From Flavobacterium sp. H122 (lineage in GTDB: Bacteria > Bacteroidota > Bacteroidia > Flavobacteriales > Flavobacteriaceae), in assembly GCF_004959765.1 (NCBI RefSeq), contig NZ_SJZD01000007.1, positions 1 to 64,000 of the forward strand: 64,000 nt of DNA, written 5' to 3'. The notes below the pieces were generated by a model, which was not told the DNA's origin, searched no databases, and was given only the letters and a program-made list of their open reading frames with translations. The translations under genes were made by a program, and so were the position numbers. Below are positions 25,359 to 34,689 of this stretch, piece by piece. Each line of letters starts with the position of its first letter. The first letter of the stretch is position 1.

Positions 25359-26177
25359 ATGGAAAAAATTAAACTTTCGCCTTTTTTGGAAATAGAAGGT
25401 ATAGGTGCCGCATCAGGAATTGTTCATTACAATAATGCATTATTCCTAATCAGTGATAATTCGGGTTATTTGTTTGAATATGATTTAATTCAGAATCAAA
25501 TGAACAGACACCTTCTCATTGCAGATGCTTCTGTCAATATTGAAAAAAAACGCAAACCTGATTTTGAAGCCATAACATTAAGAGAAAACGAACTTCATGT
25601 ATTTGGTTCCGGTTCGACTATCAACAGAAATAAAAAAGTGATTTTTAATATTGATACGGAAGAAATTACAGAAGTAGACTATTCGGAAATTTATCAGAAA
25701 ATCAAAAGTCAGTTCCAGTTTTCTGATGATGATCTAAATATTGAAGGCGCTTTATACTATTCGGAAAAACTTTATCTTTTTCAAAGAGGAAACGGACTTA
25801 CAGCTAAAAATGGAGTCTTTACTATTACTAATAAAGACATCGCTTTCAAACACCTCCAACTACCAAAAATAGAACATGTTGAAACCAGTTTTACTGATGC
25901 CATTTTAATTGAGGATAAAATTTATTTCTTAGCCGCGGCAGAGGATACGATTTCAACTTATGAAGACGGTGAAGTATTAGGAACTATAATGGGCATAATG
26001 AATCCCGAAACACATGAAGTACTAAAATACATTCAATTATCGCCAACACACAAACTCGAAGGTTTAACACTTTTTGAAAAACAAGAAAACCAACTCACTT
26101 TTTTACTTTGTGAAGACAACGATACCGAAGATTTGAACGCCACTATTTATAAGCTTACATTAAAGATTGCCGATTAA
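25359..26177 (+). CDS. Conserved protein of unknown function, possible beta-propeller
   Basis: A 272-residue protein when started at the ATG at 25359; a TTG 18 bp upstream would overlap the promoter region (TATATTTG at 25332-25339). It begins with IEGIGAASGIVHYNNALFLISDNSGYLFEYDL and contains repeated strand pairs of the form of a beta-propeller with DFEAITL and DLNIEGALYY segments. There is no signal peptide. I recall similar conserved proteins in Bacteroidetes but no function. It is divergent from ppk2. Confidence 0.7.
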   Translation: MEKIKLSPFLEIEGIGAASGIVHYNNALFLISDNSGYLFEYDLIQNQMNRHLLIADASVNIEKKRKPDFEAITLRENELHVFGSGSTINRNKKVIFNIDTEEITEVDYSEIYQKIKSQFQFSDDDLNIEGALYYSEKLYLFQRGNGLTAKNGVFTITNKDIAFKHLQLPKIEHVETSFTDAILIEDKIYFLAAAEDTISTYEDGEVLGTIMGIMNPETHEVLKYIQLSPTHKLEGLTLFEKQENQLTFLLCEDNDTEDLNATIYKLTLKIAD

Positions 26178-26317
26178 AGATTTTTGATCTGAGAAGTACG
26201 ATTTGTAAATCTAAAACCTGATATCCGGAAAATCTGAAATTTTATTTTTAAAAAAAATTAAAACGCTTCCCAACCTTTTGATAAAAAACATCCTCTTTAC
26301 CTATAAAGACCTTTATT

Positions 26318-26854
26318 GTGATAGACGAACAATTAATACAAGCCTGCCGGAAAATGCATCGGGACGCACAGCGTAAGATGTATGAGTTGATGGCACCTAA
26401 GCTTTATCAGGTATGCAAGCGTTACCTGAAAAAAGAAGAGGAAATAGAAGAAGTTCTTGCCGATGCTTTTGTAATCGTTTTTACAAAAATTGACCAATTA
26501 AAAGAAAACGCAGCTTTTTACAGCTGGGCAAAACGAATAGCGGTTAATGAGTGTCTGCATTTATTAAAAAAGAATGTAAACTTCAATTTATATCTTGAAG
26601 AAACTTCTTTGAAAATTCAGCCTCAAGCATCCCAGGACGACAGTTTGGAAGAACAGGATGTATTAAAACTATTGAATTATATTCCGGAAGGATGCAGAAC
26701 AGTTTTTAATTTATTTGTCATTGAAGGCTACTCACATAAAGAAATTGCGGCAATGCTTAAAATTTCAGAAGGCACTTCAAAATCACAATTGAATGCAGCC
26801 AAAACCAAATTGAAAGATTTAGTCAACAATTTCTACTATCAAAACGCAAAATAA
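26318..26854 (+). CDS. ECF-type RNA polymerase sigma factor
   Basis: A 178-residue sigma-70 family protein with region 2 (EEVLADAFVIVFTKIDQLKENAAFYSWAKRIAVNECLHLLKK) and region 4 (EGYSHKEIAAMLKISEGTSKSQLNAAKTKLKDL), lacking regions 1 and 3, as expected for the ECF group. The start is GTG at 26318; upstream lies a CAACCTTTT block, which is a possible self-recognised promoter element. The next gene, 3 bp downstream, encodes a membrane protein with a cytoplasmic N-terminus, so it is the likely anti-sigma factor. Confidence 0.92.
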   Translation: MIDEQLIQACRKMHRDAQRKMYELMAPKLYQVCKRYLKKEEEIEEVLADAFVIVFTKIDQLKENAAFYSWAKRIAVNECLHLLKKNVNFNLYLEETSLKIQPQASQDDSLEEQDVLKLLNYIPEGCRTVFNLFVIEGYSHKEIAAMLKISEGTSKSQLNAAKTKLKDLVNNFYYQNAK

Positions 26855-26857
26855 GTA

Positions 26858-27760
26858 ATGGAAGATCAAGATAAAATATTTGAACAATTTAAAAAAGCTG
26901 CCGAAAATCAGGACGCGCAGGATTTTCCTGGAATGGAAAAAGTCTGGTCGCGTGTAGATGCTAAACTGGATACGCAGGTTTTTAAAGCACAAAAGAAAAC
27001 CAATACAAATTGGAAAAAATTCGCGGTGGCAGCTTCAATCGTTGTCGGAAGCGTGTTTGCTTTTCAGCTGTTAAAACAATTTGAATCAGCAAAAGAACCT
27101 ATTCAGAATTCGGTTGTAGAATCTGCTAAAGAAGAAATAAATCCGGTTATTGATAGTGATTCCACCGCTATTGCAATAACTGAAGAACCTGTAATTGACA
27201 ACAAGCAAAACGAAAAAATACTGCACCAGCAAATACAAAGTGTAAATCATGTTGCGGTTACAAAAACCGAATCTATTGCCAGAGATTCTATTCAGGTACG
27301 ATCAATGGCTGCTCCGGTAATCGCAGAAGAAAAGGCAGGTTTTAATTCCGGCTATTTAGAAAATACATCGGAAAAAAAATCCAGAGCAGTAGAAAGCGAT
27401 TACAGAGCCAAAGAAGAAACTGCTAAATCAGCTTCAGTTGCCCGAAAAGCACCGCCTTTAGTTGTGATTGACGGCAAAGCAACCGATAAAAAAGTTTCGG
27501 AAGTTAAAAATTCTGATGATTTTGAAAATATAGTTGAACTCAAAGAACCTTTATATATCATTAACGGGAAAGAATATACTGAAAAGGAGCTTTTTGGTCC
27601 TAATCCCACATCACCTTATTACCCATTAAACAAACAAGAAATTGAATCGATTTTGATTTATCAGGATGAAGAAGCTATAGAGCTTTATGGAGAAAAAGGA
27701 AGCAAAGGAGTCGTAGTAATTAAAACCAAATACGGAAAACCCGCTGTTTTAAAGAAATAG
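26858..27760 (+). CDS. Membrane protein with C-terminal plug-like motif, probable anti-sigma factor
   Basis: A 300-residue protein with a cytoplasmic N-terminal about 50 residues, one transmembrane helix (FAVAASIVVGSVFAFQLL) and a long exported part that is Glu/Lys/Ala-rich. The C-terminus LYIINGKEYTEKEL, IESILIYQDEEAIELYGEKGSKGVVVIKTK copies the pattern of the TonB receptor plug domain (DG, dIesi-v-k, A--YG--G--GVi-i-tK), although there is no barrel. The position 3 bp after the sigma gene and the topology fit an anti-sigma factor. The plug-like tail could be the sensing or protein-protein contact part. Inference from context; no zinc-binding HxxxCxxC is present. Confidence 0.75.
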   Translation: MEDQDKIFEQFKKAAENQDAQDFPGMEKVWSRVDAKLDTQVFKAQKKTNTNWKKFAVAASIVVGSVFAFQLLKQFESAKEPIQNSVVESAKEEINPVIDSDSTAIAITEEPVIDNKQNEKILHQQIQSVNHVAVTKTESIARDSIQVRSMAAPVIAEEKAGFNSGYLENTSEKKSRAVESDYRAKEETAKSASVARKAPPLVVIDGKATDKKVSEVKNSDDFENIVELKEPLYIINGKEYTEKELFGPNPTSPYYPLNKQEIESILIYQDEEAIELYGEKGSKGVVVIKTKYGKPAVLKK

Positions 27761-27779
27761 CCAAAAAAATCAAGCGTTG

Positions 27780-28234
27780 ACATATTAAAAATTACGATTA
27801 TGAAAAGTGTAAAACTTATTTCATCAGCCATAGCTATGCTTTTTTCTATCCTCATTTTTGGACAGGAAAAAAAAGATTCAATACAAATAAAAAACATAAA
27901 TAAGCAAATCCGTTTATGTCCTCCAAACAATAAAAATCAAGCAATATTTGTTATCGATGGATATTTCGCTGACAATAGATTAGTCGGAAAAATTAATCCA
28001 AATGACATCAAATCTGTTGAACTTTTAAAAGCTGAAAAAGCAAAAGCAATGTATGGTGACAAAGGCGGGAACGGATTGATTATAATCACTTCAAAATTGA
28101 GCAGACACAAACTCAGGAGACTTATAAAAAAGACCGAAACAAAACTCTTACGCAATAAAATAAACAGTACTAACATATTAAAACTTACAATTATGAAAAG
28201 TGTAAAACTAATTTCATTAGCCATTGCTTTGCTT
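27780..28234 (+). repeat. Duplicated 62-bp leader (5' UTR plus signal-peptide codons)
   Basis: Two copies, 27780-27841 and 28173-28234, each begin ACATATTAAAA, hold an ATG 20 bp later, and encode MKSVKLIS-AIA. By eye 56 of 62 positions agree. The offset is 393 bp, exactly 131 codons, so the second copy is in frame with the first. Confidence 0.9.
27800..28192 (+). CDS. Short exported plug-like protein, now in frame with the VWA gene (stop lost)
   Basis: From the ATG at 27800 the frame encodes a signal peptide (ending IFGQ), a linker and a plug-like motif: AIFVIDGYFADNRLVGK, DIKSVELLKAEKAKAMYGDKGG, NGLIIITSK. It then runs without a stop through SRHKLRRLIKKTETK and the 5' leader of the VWA gene. 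A TGA at 28098-28100 lies in the +1 frame just after AAAA (28093-28096); deleting one A there would end this protein at about 100 residues. So this looks like a former separate gene whose stop was lost by an indel, or a real fusion giving a 764-residue product with an internal second signal peptide. I favour two starts. Confidence 0.6.
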
Positions 28235-30094
28235 ATAAGTTTCTTAAGCTTAGCGCAAGAGAAAACAATTACAGGAGTAGTTTCTGATGCATCAGGACCT
28301 ATACCGGGTGTGAATGTCGTTGTAAAAGGAACCACTAGAGGAGTACAAACAGGTTTTGACGGAATGTATTCCATAAAAGCTTCTGAGGGAGAAAAACTGG
28401 TTTTCAGTTTTATGGGAATGAAAGAAATTATCAGAACTGTTGGAACATCAAACATTATTAACGTAGTAATGCAGGATGATTCGAAAAAATTATCTGAAGT
28501 CGTAGTTACAGCATATGGAGTTTCAAGCGAAGATGGATATTATGCTGCTCCAAGGAGAACAAAAAAATCCAAAGCCGAAAAAAAACCGGCTCCAATGGTC
28601 TCAGGACTTGCCGTTAAATATGAAAAAGACAGTAGAATTGTTATAAAAGGAAATAAAAATAATGATAAAAAACCAATTTCCAATGGCAATGAAGATTACG
28701 GAGTTTTAATCGAAAATGATTTTGAAAGCCCAAAACGGTCACCACTTTCCACCTTTTCTATTGATGTTGACAATGCTTCATACACAAATGTCCGCCGTTT
28801 TATCAATAACGGTCAAAAAGTACCAACTGATGCTGTGCGCGTAGAGGAAATGATTAATTTTTTCAAATACAATTATTCGCAGCCTAAAGAAGAACATCCT
28901 TTTGCAATGAATACAGAATACAGTGATTGTCCATGGAATGCTGAAAACAAATTGGTTCGTATTGCTTTACAGGGCAAAAACATCCCAACAGACAATTTAC
29001 CCAATTCAAATATGGTTTTTTTAATTGATGTTTCGGGTTCAATGAGTTCAGAAAACAAATTACCATTACTGATTCAGTCAATGAAAATTTTAGTCCACGA
29101 ACTCCGTACTGAAGATAAGGTTTCCATCGTAGTATATGCAGGAGCTGCGGGACTGGTTTTACCTCCTACTCCGGGAAACAAAAAAGAAACCATTATTGAC
29201 GCACTGGAAAAATTACAGGCAGGTGGAAGCACTGCAGGTGGAGAGGGAATTAAACTGGCTTATAAAATTGCCGAAGAAAACTTTATCAAAAACGGAAACA
29301 ACAGAGTGATTTTAGCTACTGACGGTGATTTTAACGTTGGAGCTTCATCGGATAATGATATGCAGCGTTTGATTGAAGAAAAAAGAAAATCAGGTGTTTT
29401 TCTAACTTGTTTAGGTTATGGAATGGGTAATTACAAAGACAGCAAAATGGAAACCTTAGCCAATAAAGGCAACGGAAATTATGCATATATCGATAATATC
29501 CAGGAAGCAAAACGATTTTTGAGCAAAGAATTTAAAGGTTCCATGTTTACAATTGCCAAAGATGTTAAAATCCAGATAGAATTCAATCCTAATCATGTTC
29601 AAGCTTATCGGTTAATTGGCTACGAAAACAGAAAATTAAGAGCCGAAGATTTTACAAATGATGCCATTGATGCAGGCGAATTGGGCAGCGGACATACCGT
29701 AACAGCATTGTACGAAATTGTTCCTGTGGGCGTAAAAAGTAAATTCTTTGATATTCCATCCGACTTGAAATATTCAAAACCGGAAACTAATGTAAATAAT
29801 TATTCCGATGAATTGGCGACAATAAAATTCAGATACAAAAAACCAGATGGAGACAAAAGCATTGAAATGGCAGAAGTCATTGCAAATAATTCAAAAACTA
29901 TTGAAAACAGTTCAAACGATTTCAAATTTGTGACGGCTGTGGCATGGTTTGGTTTAAAATTAAGAGACTCTAAATTGATCAAAGAAAAAGGAACAACTGA
30001 TATTGCTTCGTTAGCCAGAAAAGGAATTGATAATGATGTTGAAGGCTACAAAGCTGAATTGGTCAGATTAATTGAAAGCTGTACGAATTTTTAG
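28193..30094 (+). CDS. Exported VWA-domain protein with carboxypeptidase-regulatory-like domain
   Basis: Starting at the ATG at 28193 gives 633 residues with a clean signal peptide (LISFLSLAQ). Domains in order: CarboxypepD-reg-like beta domain (about 25-95, ITGVVSDASGPIPGVNVVVKGT), a short plug-box-like SEVVVTAYG, a basic linker, an N-terminal VWA-associated region (SPLSTFSIDVDNASYTNVRRF), the VWA domain with metal site MVFLIDVSGSMSSENK, and a C-terminal domain like that of YfbK-type VWA proteins. It is probably periplasmic or outer-membrane associated. The sigma/anti-sigma pair immediately upstream likely controls it. The upstream in-frame extension from 27800 would make a 764-residue protein. 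Confidence 0.85.
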   Translation: MKSVKLISLAIALLISFLSLAQEKTITGVVSDASGPIPGVNVVVKGTTRGVQTGFDGMYSIKASEGEKLVFSFMGMKEIIRTVGTSNIINVVMQDDSKKLSEVVVTAYGVSSEDGYYAAPRRTKKSKAEKKPAPMVSGLAVKYEKDSRIVIKGNKNNDKKPISNGNEDYGVLIENDFESPKRSPLSTFSIDVDNASYTNVRRFINNGQKVPTDAVRVEEMINFFKYNYSQPKEEHPFAMNTEYSDCPWNAENKLVRIALQGKNIPTDNLPNSNMVFLIDVSGSMSSENKLPLLIQSMKILVHELRTEDKVSIVVYAGAAGLVLPPTPGNKKETIIDALEKLQAGGSTAGGEGIKLAYKIAEENFIKNGNNRVILATDGDFNVGASSDNDMQRLIEEKRKSGVFLTCLGYGMGNYKDSKMETLANKGNGNYAYIDNIQEAKRFLSKEFKGSMFTIAKDVKIQIEFNPNHVQAYRLIGYENRKLRAEDFTNDAIDAGELGSGHTVTALYEIVPVGVKSKFFDIPSDLKYSKPETNVNNYSDELATIKFRYKKPDGDKSIEMAEVIANNSKTIENSSNDFKFVTAVAWFGLKLRDSKLIKEKGTTDIASLARKGIDNDVEGYKAELVRLIESCTNF

Positions 30095-30120
30095 TTGGTT
30101 AATATGTTTGGTTACTTAAA

Positions 30121-30149
30121 GCCCTTTGACAGTTTTACTTTCGAAGGGT
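30121..30149 (+). terminator. Probable terminator after the VWA gene
   Basis: A 9-bp stem (GCCCTTTGA / TCGAAGGGT, two wobble pairs, 11-nt loop) is followed by TTTTT. It lies between the stop at 30094 and the convergent kinase gene. Confidence 0.6.
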
Positions 30150-30157
30150 TTTTACTT

Positions 30158-31231
30158 TTAGAATAAAATCTTCACTTTAGTCCCTTTTTCAGGAATACTT
30201 TCAAAATCAATTTTACAGTCCACCATAGCTGCAAAACGTTTCACCAATTGCAGTCCAATACCAATTCCCTTTTCATTTTCCGTACCGTACGTCGAAACAT
30301 ATTCATCTGCATTAATACTGTTTATTTTTTCGGCAGACATACCCACACCTGAATCTTCGACTATCAAGACATTATTCTGATTGTAAAAAGATATGCTGCC
30401 ATATTCAGGCGTAAATTTAATTGCGTTGGAAAGCAAATTTCTGATAATAACGGTCATGATTTCAGGATCACATTCCTTCGAATGAAAATTATCCAAATCA
30501 ACATTTACTGCAATATGCTTATTTTGAATCATACTGCTGTAAAAATCAATTATTCCATTGACAAGTTTATTATAATCAATAGTTACCGGAGTAACTGTAA
30601 CCGTATTAAAATTCAGTTTTGTCCAGTTCAAAATAGTTTCAATCATTTCAAGAAGCAAATTGGATTCCTGATGGATTATTTTAACCATTTCCTTAAATTC
30701 TTCATTGCTGATATCATTTTCGGCAGCCAGGGAGGATATGGCTGTTAAATTGGCTATCGGGTTTCTCAAATCATGCCCCAAAATAGAAAGCATTCTTTCG
30801 TTGTTTAAGTTGATTTGCGAGAGTTTCTGCTGCAGAATGACTTCATTGTTTATATCAACAAAAGCCAAAACAAAAAAATTATCGAAAAAGAAAGTCTTGA
30901 TTTCATACCATTTTTCGTCTTTGTCTTTTGGTTTTAAACGGGCTTTTATCTTGATAACCTGTTCGTTTTTTGAAATAGCTTCAAGCAGTTTCCCATTCCA
31001 TGTCTCTCTTATTTCATTGCGGTAATTTTCATCAGGATACAATAATTCATACCAAGTATCTACATCAGGAATTTCTTTTGTGGTATAACCAAATTCCTGA
31101 ATAAGATTCTCATTAAAAAACAAACTCTCGAAGCTTGAATCAAACGTTTCTATTTCGGTAATGATAAATGGGTATGGTAAAAAATCAGCAACTTTGATTA
31201 CATCTTCTTTTGATTTAAAAAAAGTGTCCAT
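30158..31231 (-). CDS. PAS-domain sensor histidine kinase
   Basis: Started at 31231 (purine-rich GAAGAAGAAA just upstream) the protein has 357 residues; ATGs at 31267 and 31306 would lengthen it. There is no membrane segment, so it is a soluble kinase. The N-terminal about 130 residues form a PAS domain (PFIITEIETFDSSFESLFFNENLIQEFGYTTKEIPDVDTWYELLYP). The kinase core has ERMLSILGHDLRNPIANL (H box), IIRNLLSNAIKFTPEYGSI (N box), VEDSGVGMS (G1) and GIGIGLQLVKR (G2). No response regulator is adjacent, so it is an orphan kinase. The signal is unknown. Confidence 0.88.
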   Translation of the reverse strand: MDTFFKSKEDVIKVADFLPYPFIITEIETFDSSFESLFFNENLIQEFGYTTKEIPDVDTWYELLYPDENYRNEIRETWNGKLLEAISKNEQVIKIKARLKPKDKDEKWYEIKTFFFDNFFVLAFVDINNEVILQQKLSQINLNNERMLSILGHDLRNPIANLTAISSLAAENDISNEEFKEMVKIIHQESNLLLEMIETILNWTKLNFNTVTVTPVTIDYNKLVNGIIDFYSSMIQNKHIAVNVDLDNFHSKECDPEIMTVIIRNLLSNAIKFTPEYGSISFYNQNNVLIVEDSGVGMSAEKINSINADEYVSTYGTENEKGIGIGLQLVKRFAAMVDCKIDFESIPEKGTKVKILF

Positions 31232-31506
31232 AATTATTTCTTCTTCAACACTATTAAAATTAATCATAAATACTGTAAAAGTGAAAGAATCAAGTTGTGA
31301 TGCCAACTTAAACGACTAAAAGCAATATTATAGGAATATTTCTACAATTTATAACAGTAAAAAATGCTTCCATAAACTTTCCAGACCGTTCTGCTATAGG
31401 TCAGTTTGCATTTTAAATGCATTTCGTTACTGTTTCATCGAAAAGTCACTATACATCTGATGAAAGAAATAAAACAGAAAAGATTATTAATTAGACAGCT
31501 CTTAAT

Positions 31507-31797
31507 CTATTGATATTTATTGAAGAGTATGATAGCAAACATAATTATCAAAATCAGAATTGTGATGACCGCAATACCCAAAGGAAGCCACCAAAGAATT
31601 TTTTTTCCTTTAGAATTATATCCATAGAAATATCCAACAATTAATATAACTAGATTGATTATTGAAAAAATAACGAATTCTATGAAATCAGAAGGAATTT
31701 TTGAACTTCCGTATTGATGTACATTCCAAAGTCTGACAATAAACGATAATTGAAAGACAAATAGCAAAACAGGGATTATCTTATTCAAATTTTTCAT
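31507..31797 (-). CDS. Small three-helix membrane protein of unknown function
   Basis: From the ATG at 31797 the protein has 96 residues and three hydrophobic helices (IIPVLLFVFQLSFIVRLW, FVIFSIINLVILIVGYFYGY, ILWWLPLGIAVITILILIIMFAIILF). A longer frame from 31857 adds a soluble segment and overlaps the dnaB terminator, so I prefer the shorter start. Family unknown. Confidence 0.65.
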   Translation of the reverse strand: MKNLNKIIPVLLFVFQLSFIVRLWNVHQYGSSKIPSDFIEFVIFSIINLVILIVGYFYGYNSKGKKILWWLPLGIAVITILILIIMFAIILFNKYQ

Positions 31798-31857
31798 TTT
31801 TTTATGTATCCAAAGAGTTTTCTGCAAAATATTAAAATCTTCAGCTATATAAGACAA

Positions 31858-31887
31858 TGCCCCAAAAAGTCAGTTCATTTTGGGGCA
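31858..31887 (-). terminator. Intrinsic terminator after dnaB
   Basis: A perfect 10-bp stem TGCCCCAAAA / TTTTGGGGCA with a 10-nt loop lies 25 bp past the dnaB stop. Confidence 0.8.
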
Positions 31888-31911
31888 GAGTAAATTTGTA
31901 ATCTTTAATTT

Positions 31912-33462
31912 TTAAAACGGTACGTCACTATCATCATCATAATTATTCATATTACTGCCAAAGGCTTCATTTGGTGTAGGAAGATTAGGAGTAATAAACG
32001 GATTGGCCTGATCATCTAAATTCATTTTAGACGGCAAATCGTCAAAAACAGTCCCAAATTCATCCAGGTTATCAAACTTACCTAAATGTCCTAAGAATTT
32101 TAAACGGATGTTTTCCAAACTACCGTTACGGTGTTTTGCAATAATAAATTCTCCCTGACCTTGAGTTGGTGAACGCTCATCATCATCCCATTCATCAATT
32201 TTATAATATTCCGGACGGTAGATAAACGACACGATATCGGCATCCTGCTCAATAGCACCGGATTCACGAAGGTCAGAAAGTAACGGACGCTTGCTGGAAC
32301 CACGTGTTTCCACCGCACGCGATAACTGTGAAAGCGCAATTACAGGAATATCCAATTCTTTTGCCAGAGCTTTTAAGTTTCGGGAAATAGTCGAAATTTC
32401 CTGTTCACGGTTTCCTCCGCCTTTAGAATTTCCTCCGGCTGTCATCAACTGTAAATAATCGACTACAATAATTTTAATATCGTATTGCGATTTTAAACGG
32501 CGTGCTTTTGCACGTAAATCAAAAATAGAAAGCGATGGTGTATCATCAATATACAAAGGTGCTTTTTCCAAGTCACGGACTTTAACAGAAAGCTGCTCCC
32601 ATTCGTGTTTTTCAAGTTTACCCGTTCTTAATTTTTCTGAAGACAAACCAGTTTCAGAAGAAATTAAACGTGTAATTAACTGTACTGATGACATCTCTAA
32701 CGAAAAAAGCGCTACACCATTATTAAACTGAATTGCCATATTACGCGCCATAGACAAGACAAATGCCGTTTTACCCATACCGGGACGGGCTGCAATAATA
32801 ATCAAATCGGAAGGTTGCCATCCTGAGGTAACTTTATCAAGTGCATGGAAACCGGTAGGAGTTCCACTAAGTCCTTCTTTACCTGCAATCTGTTCAATAC
32901 GCTTTTTTGCCTGAATTACCAAACTCTGAGCCGTTTCTGAACTTCTTTTAATATTTCCCTGCGTTACTTCGTAAAGCTTTGATTCGGCTTTATCAAGCAA
33001 ATCAAAAACGTCTGTACTTTCATCATAAGATTCTTCAATAATTTCTGAAGAAATTTTTATCAGACTTCGTTGAATAAACTTTTGAAGAATAATTCTGGAG
33101 TGAAATTCAATATGCGCAGATGACGATATTTTTTGCGTCAGCTGGATTAAATAAAAGTCTCCACCCGCTAAATCCAGTTTCCCCATCTTTTTCAACTGCG
33201 AAGAAACCGTTAATAAGTCTATTGGCTGCGAATCGTTAAAAAGAGTAACAATCGCTTCAAAAATATACTTGTGCGCCTCTTTATAAAAGGCATCAGGCTG
33301 TAAGATATCAATAACCTCATCTACCCCCTTTTTATCAATCATCATTGCTCCTAAAACCGCTTCTTCCAAATCAAGCGCCTGTGGAGGCAATTTCCCTTTC
33401 TCAAGGTTTATGATAGTGGTTTTATCTACTTTATGAGGGTTAATGTTTTTTAGGTTTTCCAT
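31912..33462 (-). CDS. dnaB: Replicative DNA helicase DnaB
   Basis: A 516-residue hexameric helicase. The N-terminal primase-interacting domain (LPPQALDLEEAVLGAMMIDKKGVDEV) is followed by a RecA-like motor with Walker A AARPGMGKTAF, Walker B-like IIVVDYLQLM and the conserved ALSQLSRAVETR and SDLRESGAIEQDADIV segments. It unwinds DNA ahead of the replication fork. Length is slightly above the E. coli protein because of an acidic C-terminal tail ending DDDSDVPF. It is a single gene with its own terminator. Confidence 0.97.
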   Translation of the reverse strand: MENLKNINPHKVDKTTIINLEKGKLPPQALDLEEAVLGAMMIDKKGVDEVIDILQPDAFYKEAHKYIFEAIVTLFNDSQPIDLLTVSSQLKKMGKLDLAGGDFYLIQLTQKISSSAHIEFHSRIILQKFIQRSLIKISSEIIEESYDESTDVFDLLDKAESKLYEVTQGNIKRSSETAQSLVIQAKKRIEQIAGKEGLSGTPTGFHALDKVTSGWQPSDLIIIAARPGMGKTAFVLSMARNMAIQFNNGVALFSLEMSSVQLITRLISSETGLSSEKLRTGKLEKHEWEQLSVKVRDLEKAPLYIDDTPSLSIFDLRAKARRLKSQYDIKIIVVDYLQLMTAGGNSKGGGNREQEISTISRNLKALAKELDIPVIALSQLSRAVETRGSSKRPLLSDLRESGAIEQDADIVSFIYRPEYYKIDEWDDDERSPTQGQGEFIIAKHRNGSLENIRLKFLGHLGKFDNLDEFGTVFDDLPSKMNLDDQANPFITPNLPTPNEAFGSNMNNYDDDSDVPF

Positions 33463-33561
33463 ATTGCAAAACTAGTTTTAAATCAGCAAAAAGAGAAGAA
33501 AAAACAATCCTTACTCTGTTGAAAACTTATGTTAATAAGTCTTTTTTTTTGTTAAGAACAC

Positions 33562-33593
33562 AAAAAAAATCCGAAACCACAGGGCTTCGGATT
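33562..33593 (-). terminator. Intrinsic terminator after accA
   Basis: An 8-bp stem AATCCGAA / TTCGGATT with a 10-nt loop is followed on the minus strand by a run of eight T. It is 22 bp past the accA stop. Confidence 0.85.
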
Positions 33594-33614
33594 CCAAATC
33601 TTGATTATAAGATA

Positions 33615-34568
33615 TTATTCTTGGTAGTGCCCCATTTTACTGTATTTGTCCATACGTTGCGCTACTAAATCTTCTGTTGATAAGTCTTTTATCTCGTTGA
33701 ATCCTTTTAAGATATATTCTTTAACAGCTTTAAAGCCGGTTTCTTTGTCTCTATGAATTCCTCCTAATGGTTCAGGAATTACACCATCAACCAATTTGTG
33801 CTCAGACATGTCTTTGGAAGTCAGTTTTAATGCTTCAGCAGCTTGTTCTTTGTGAGCCCAGCTTCTCCATAAAATTGAAGAACAGTTTTCTGGCGATATA
33901 ACAGAATACCATGAATTTTCCATCATATATACTCTATCCCCTACACCAATTCCTAAAGCACCACCCGAAGCACCTTCACCTATGATAGCACAAATAATAG
34001 GCACTTTAAGTCGGCACATTTCTAAAATATTTCTTGCAATAGCCTCACCTTGACCTCTTTCTTCTGCTTCAAGTCCCGGATAAGCACCCGGAGTATCAAT
34101 AAGAGTCAATACAGGGATATTGAATTTTTCAGCCATTTTCATTAAGCGTAATGCTTTACGGTAACCTTCAGGGTTTGCCATACCAAAATTACGCAACTGA
34201 CGCATTTTTGTATTGATCCCTTTTTGCTGCCCTATAATCATGAAAGACTGGCCATCGATTTTACCTAATCCACCTACCATGGCTTTATCGTCTTTTACTC
34301 CTCTGTCACCAAACAATTCAAGGAAAGTATTGTCGGTAAGACTCGCAATATGCTCTAAAGTATAAGGACGGTTAGGATGACGTGACATTTGTACACGTTG
34401 CCACGCAGTTAAATTAGCGTATATATTTTTTTTGGTTTCTTCTAATTTCTGAGTAATGTTTTCGCAGGTTGAAGTAACATCAACTTGAGAATCTTCGCCA
34501 ATCTGCTGGCATTTTTCCAATTGTTCTTCAAGTTCTTTGATAGGCAATTCAAAATCTAAATATTCCAT
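33615..34568 (-). CDS. accA: Acetyl-CoA carboxylase carboxyltransferase subunit alpha
   Basis: A 317-residue crotonase-fold subunit that, with AccD, moves the carboxyl group from biotin to acetyl-CoA to make malonyl-CoA for fatty acid synthesis. Seen: [86 protein letters not shown] and [15 protein letters not shown], all diagnostic. A TATCTTTG -7 element (34602-34609) lies upstream. Single gene with its own terminator. Confidence 0.97.
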   Translation of the reverse strand: MEYLDFELPIKELEEQLEKCQQIGEDSQVDVTSTCENITQKLEETKKNIYANLTAWQRVQMSRHPNRPYTLEHIASLTDNTFLELFGDRGVKDDKAMVGGLGKIDGQSFMIIGQQKGINTKMRQLRNFGMANPEGYRKALRLMKMAEKFNIPVLTLIDTPGAYPGLEAEERGQGEAIARNILEMCRLKVPIICAIIGEGASGGALGIGVGDRVYMMENSWYSVISPENCSSILWRSWAHKEQAAEALKLTSKDMSEHKLVDGVIPEPLGGIHRDKETGFKAVKEYILKGFNEIKDLSTEDLVAQRMDKYSKMGHYQE

Positions 34569-34689
34569 AAGATTTTTATTTTTCTATTAGGATTGTGTCA
34601 ACAAAGATAAAATTTTCAATGGAGTTTTAAAGTAATATTTAATCTAAAGTTGCCTTTCGGCTCTATTTTTCTAAAAATCAAAAACTTAA

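Noticed and set aside
33467-33474. TAGTTTTG as dnaB -7 element
   Set aside because: It would place the transcription start at or after the ATG and has no -33 partner at the right distance.
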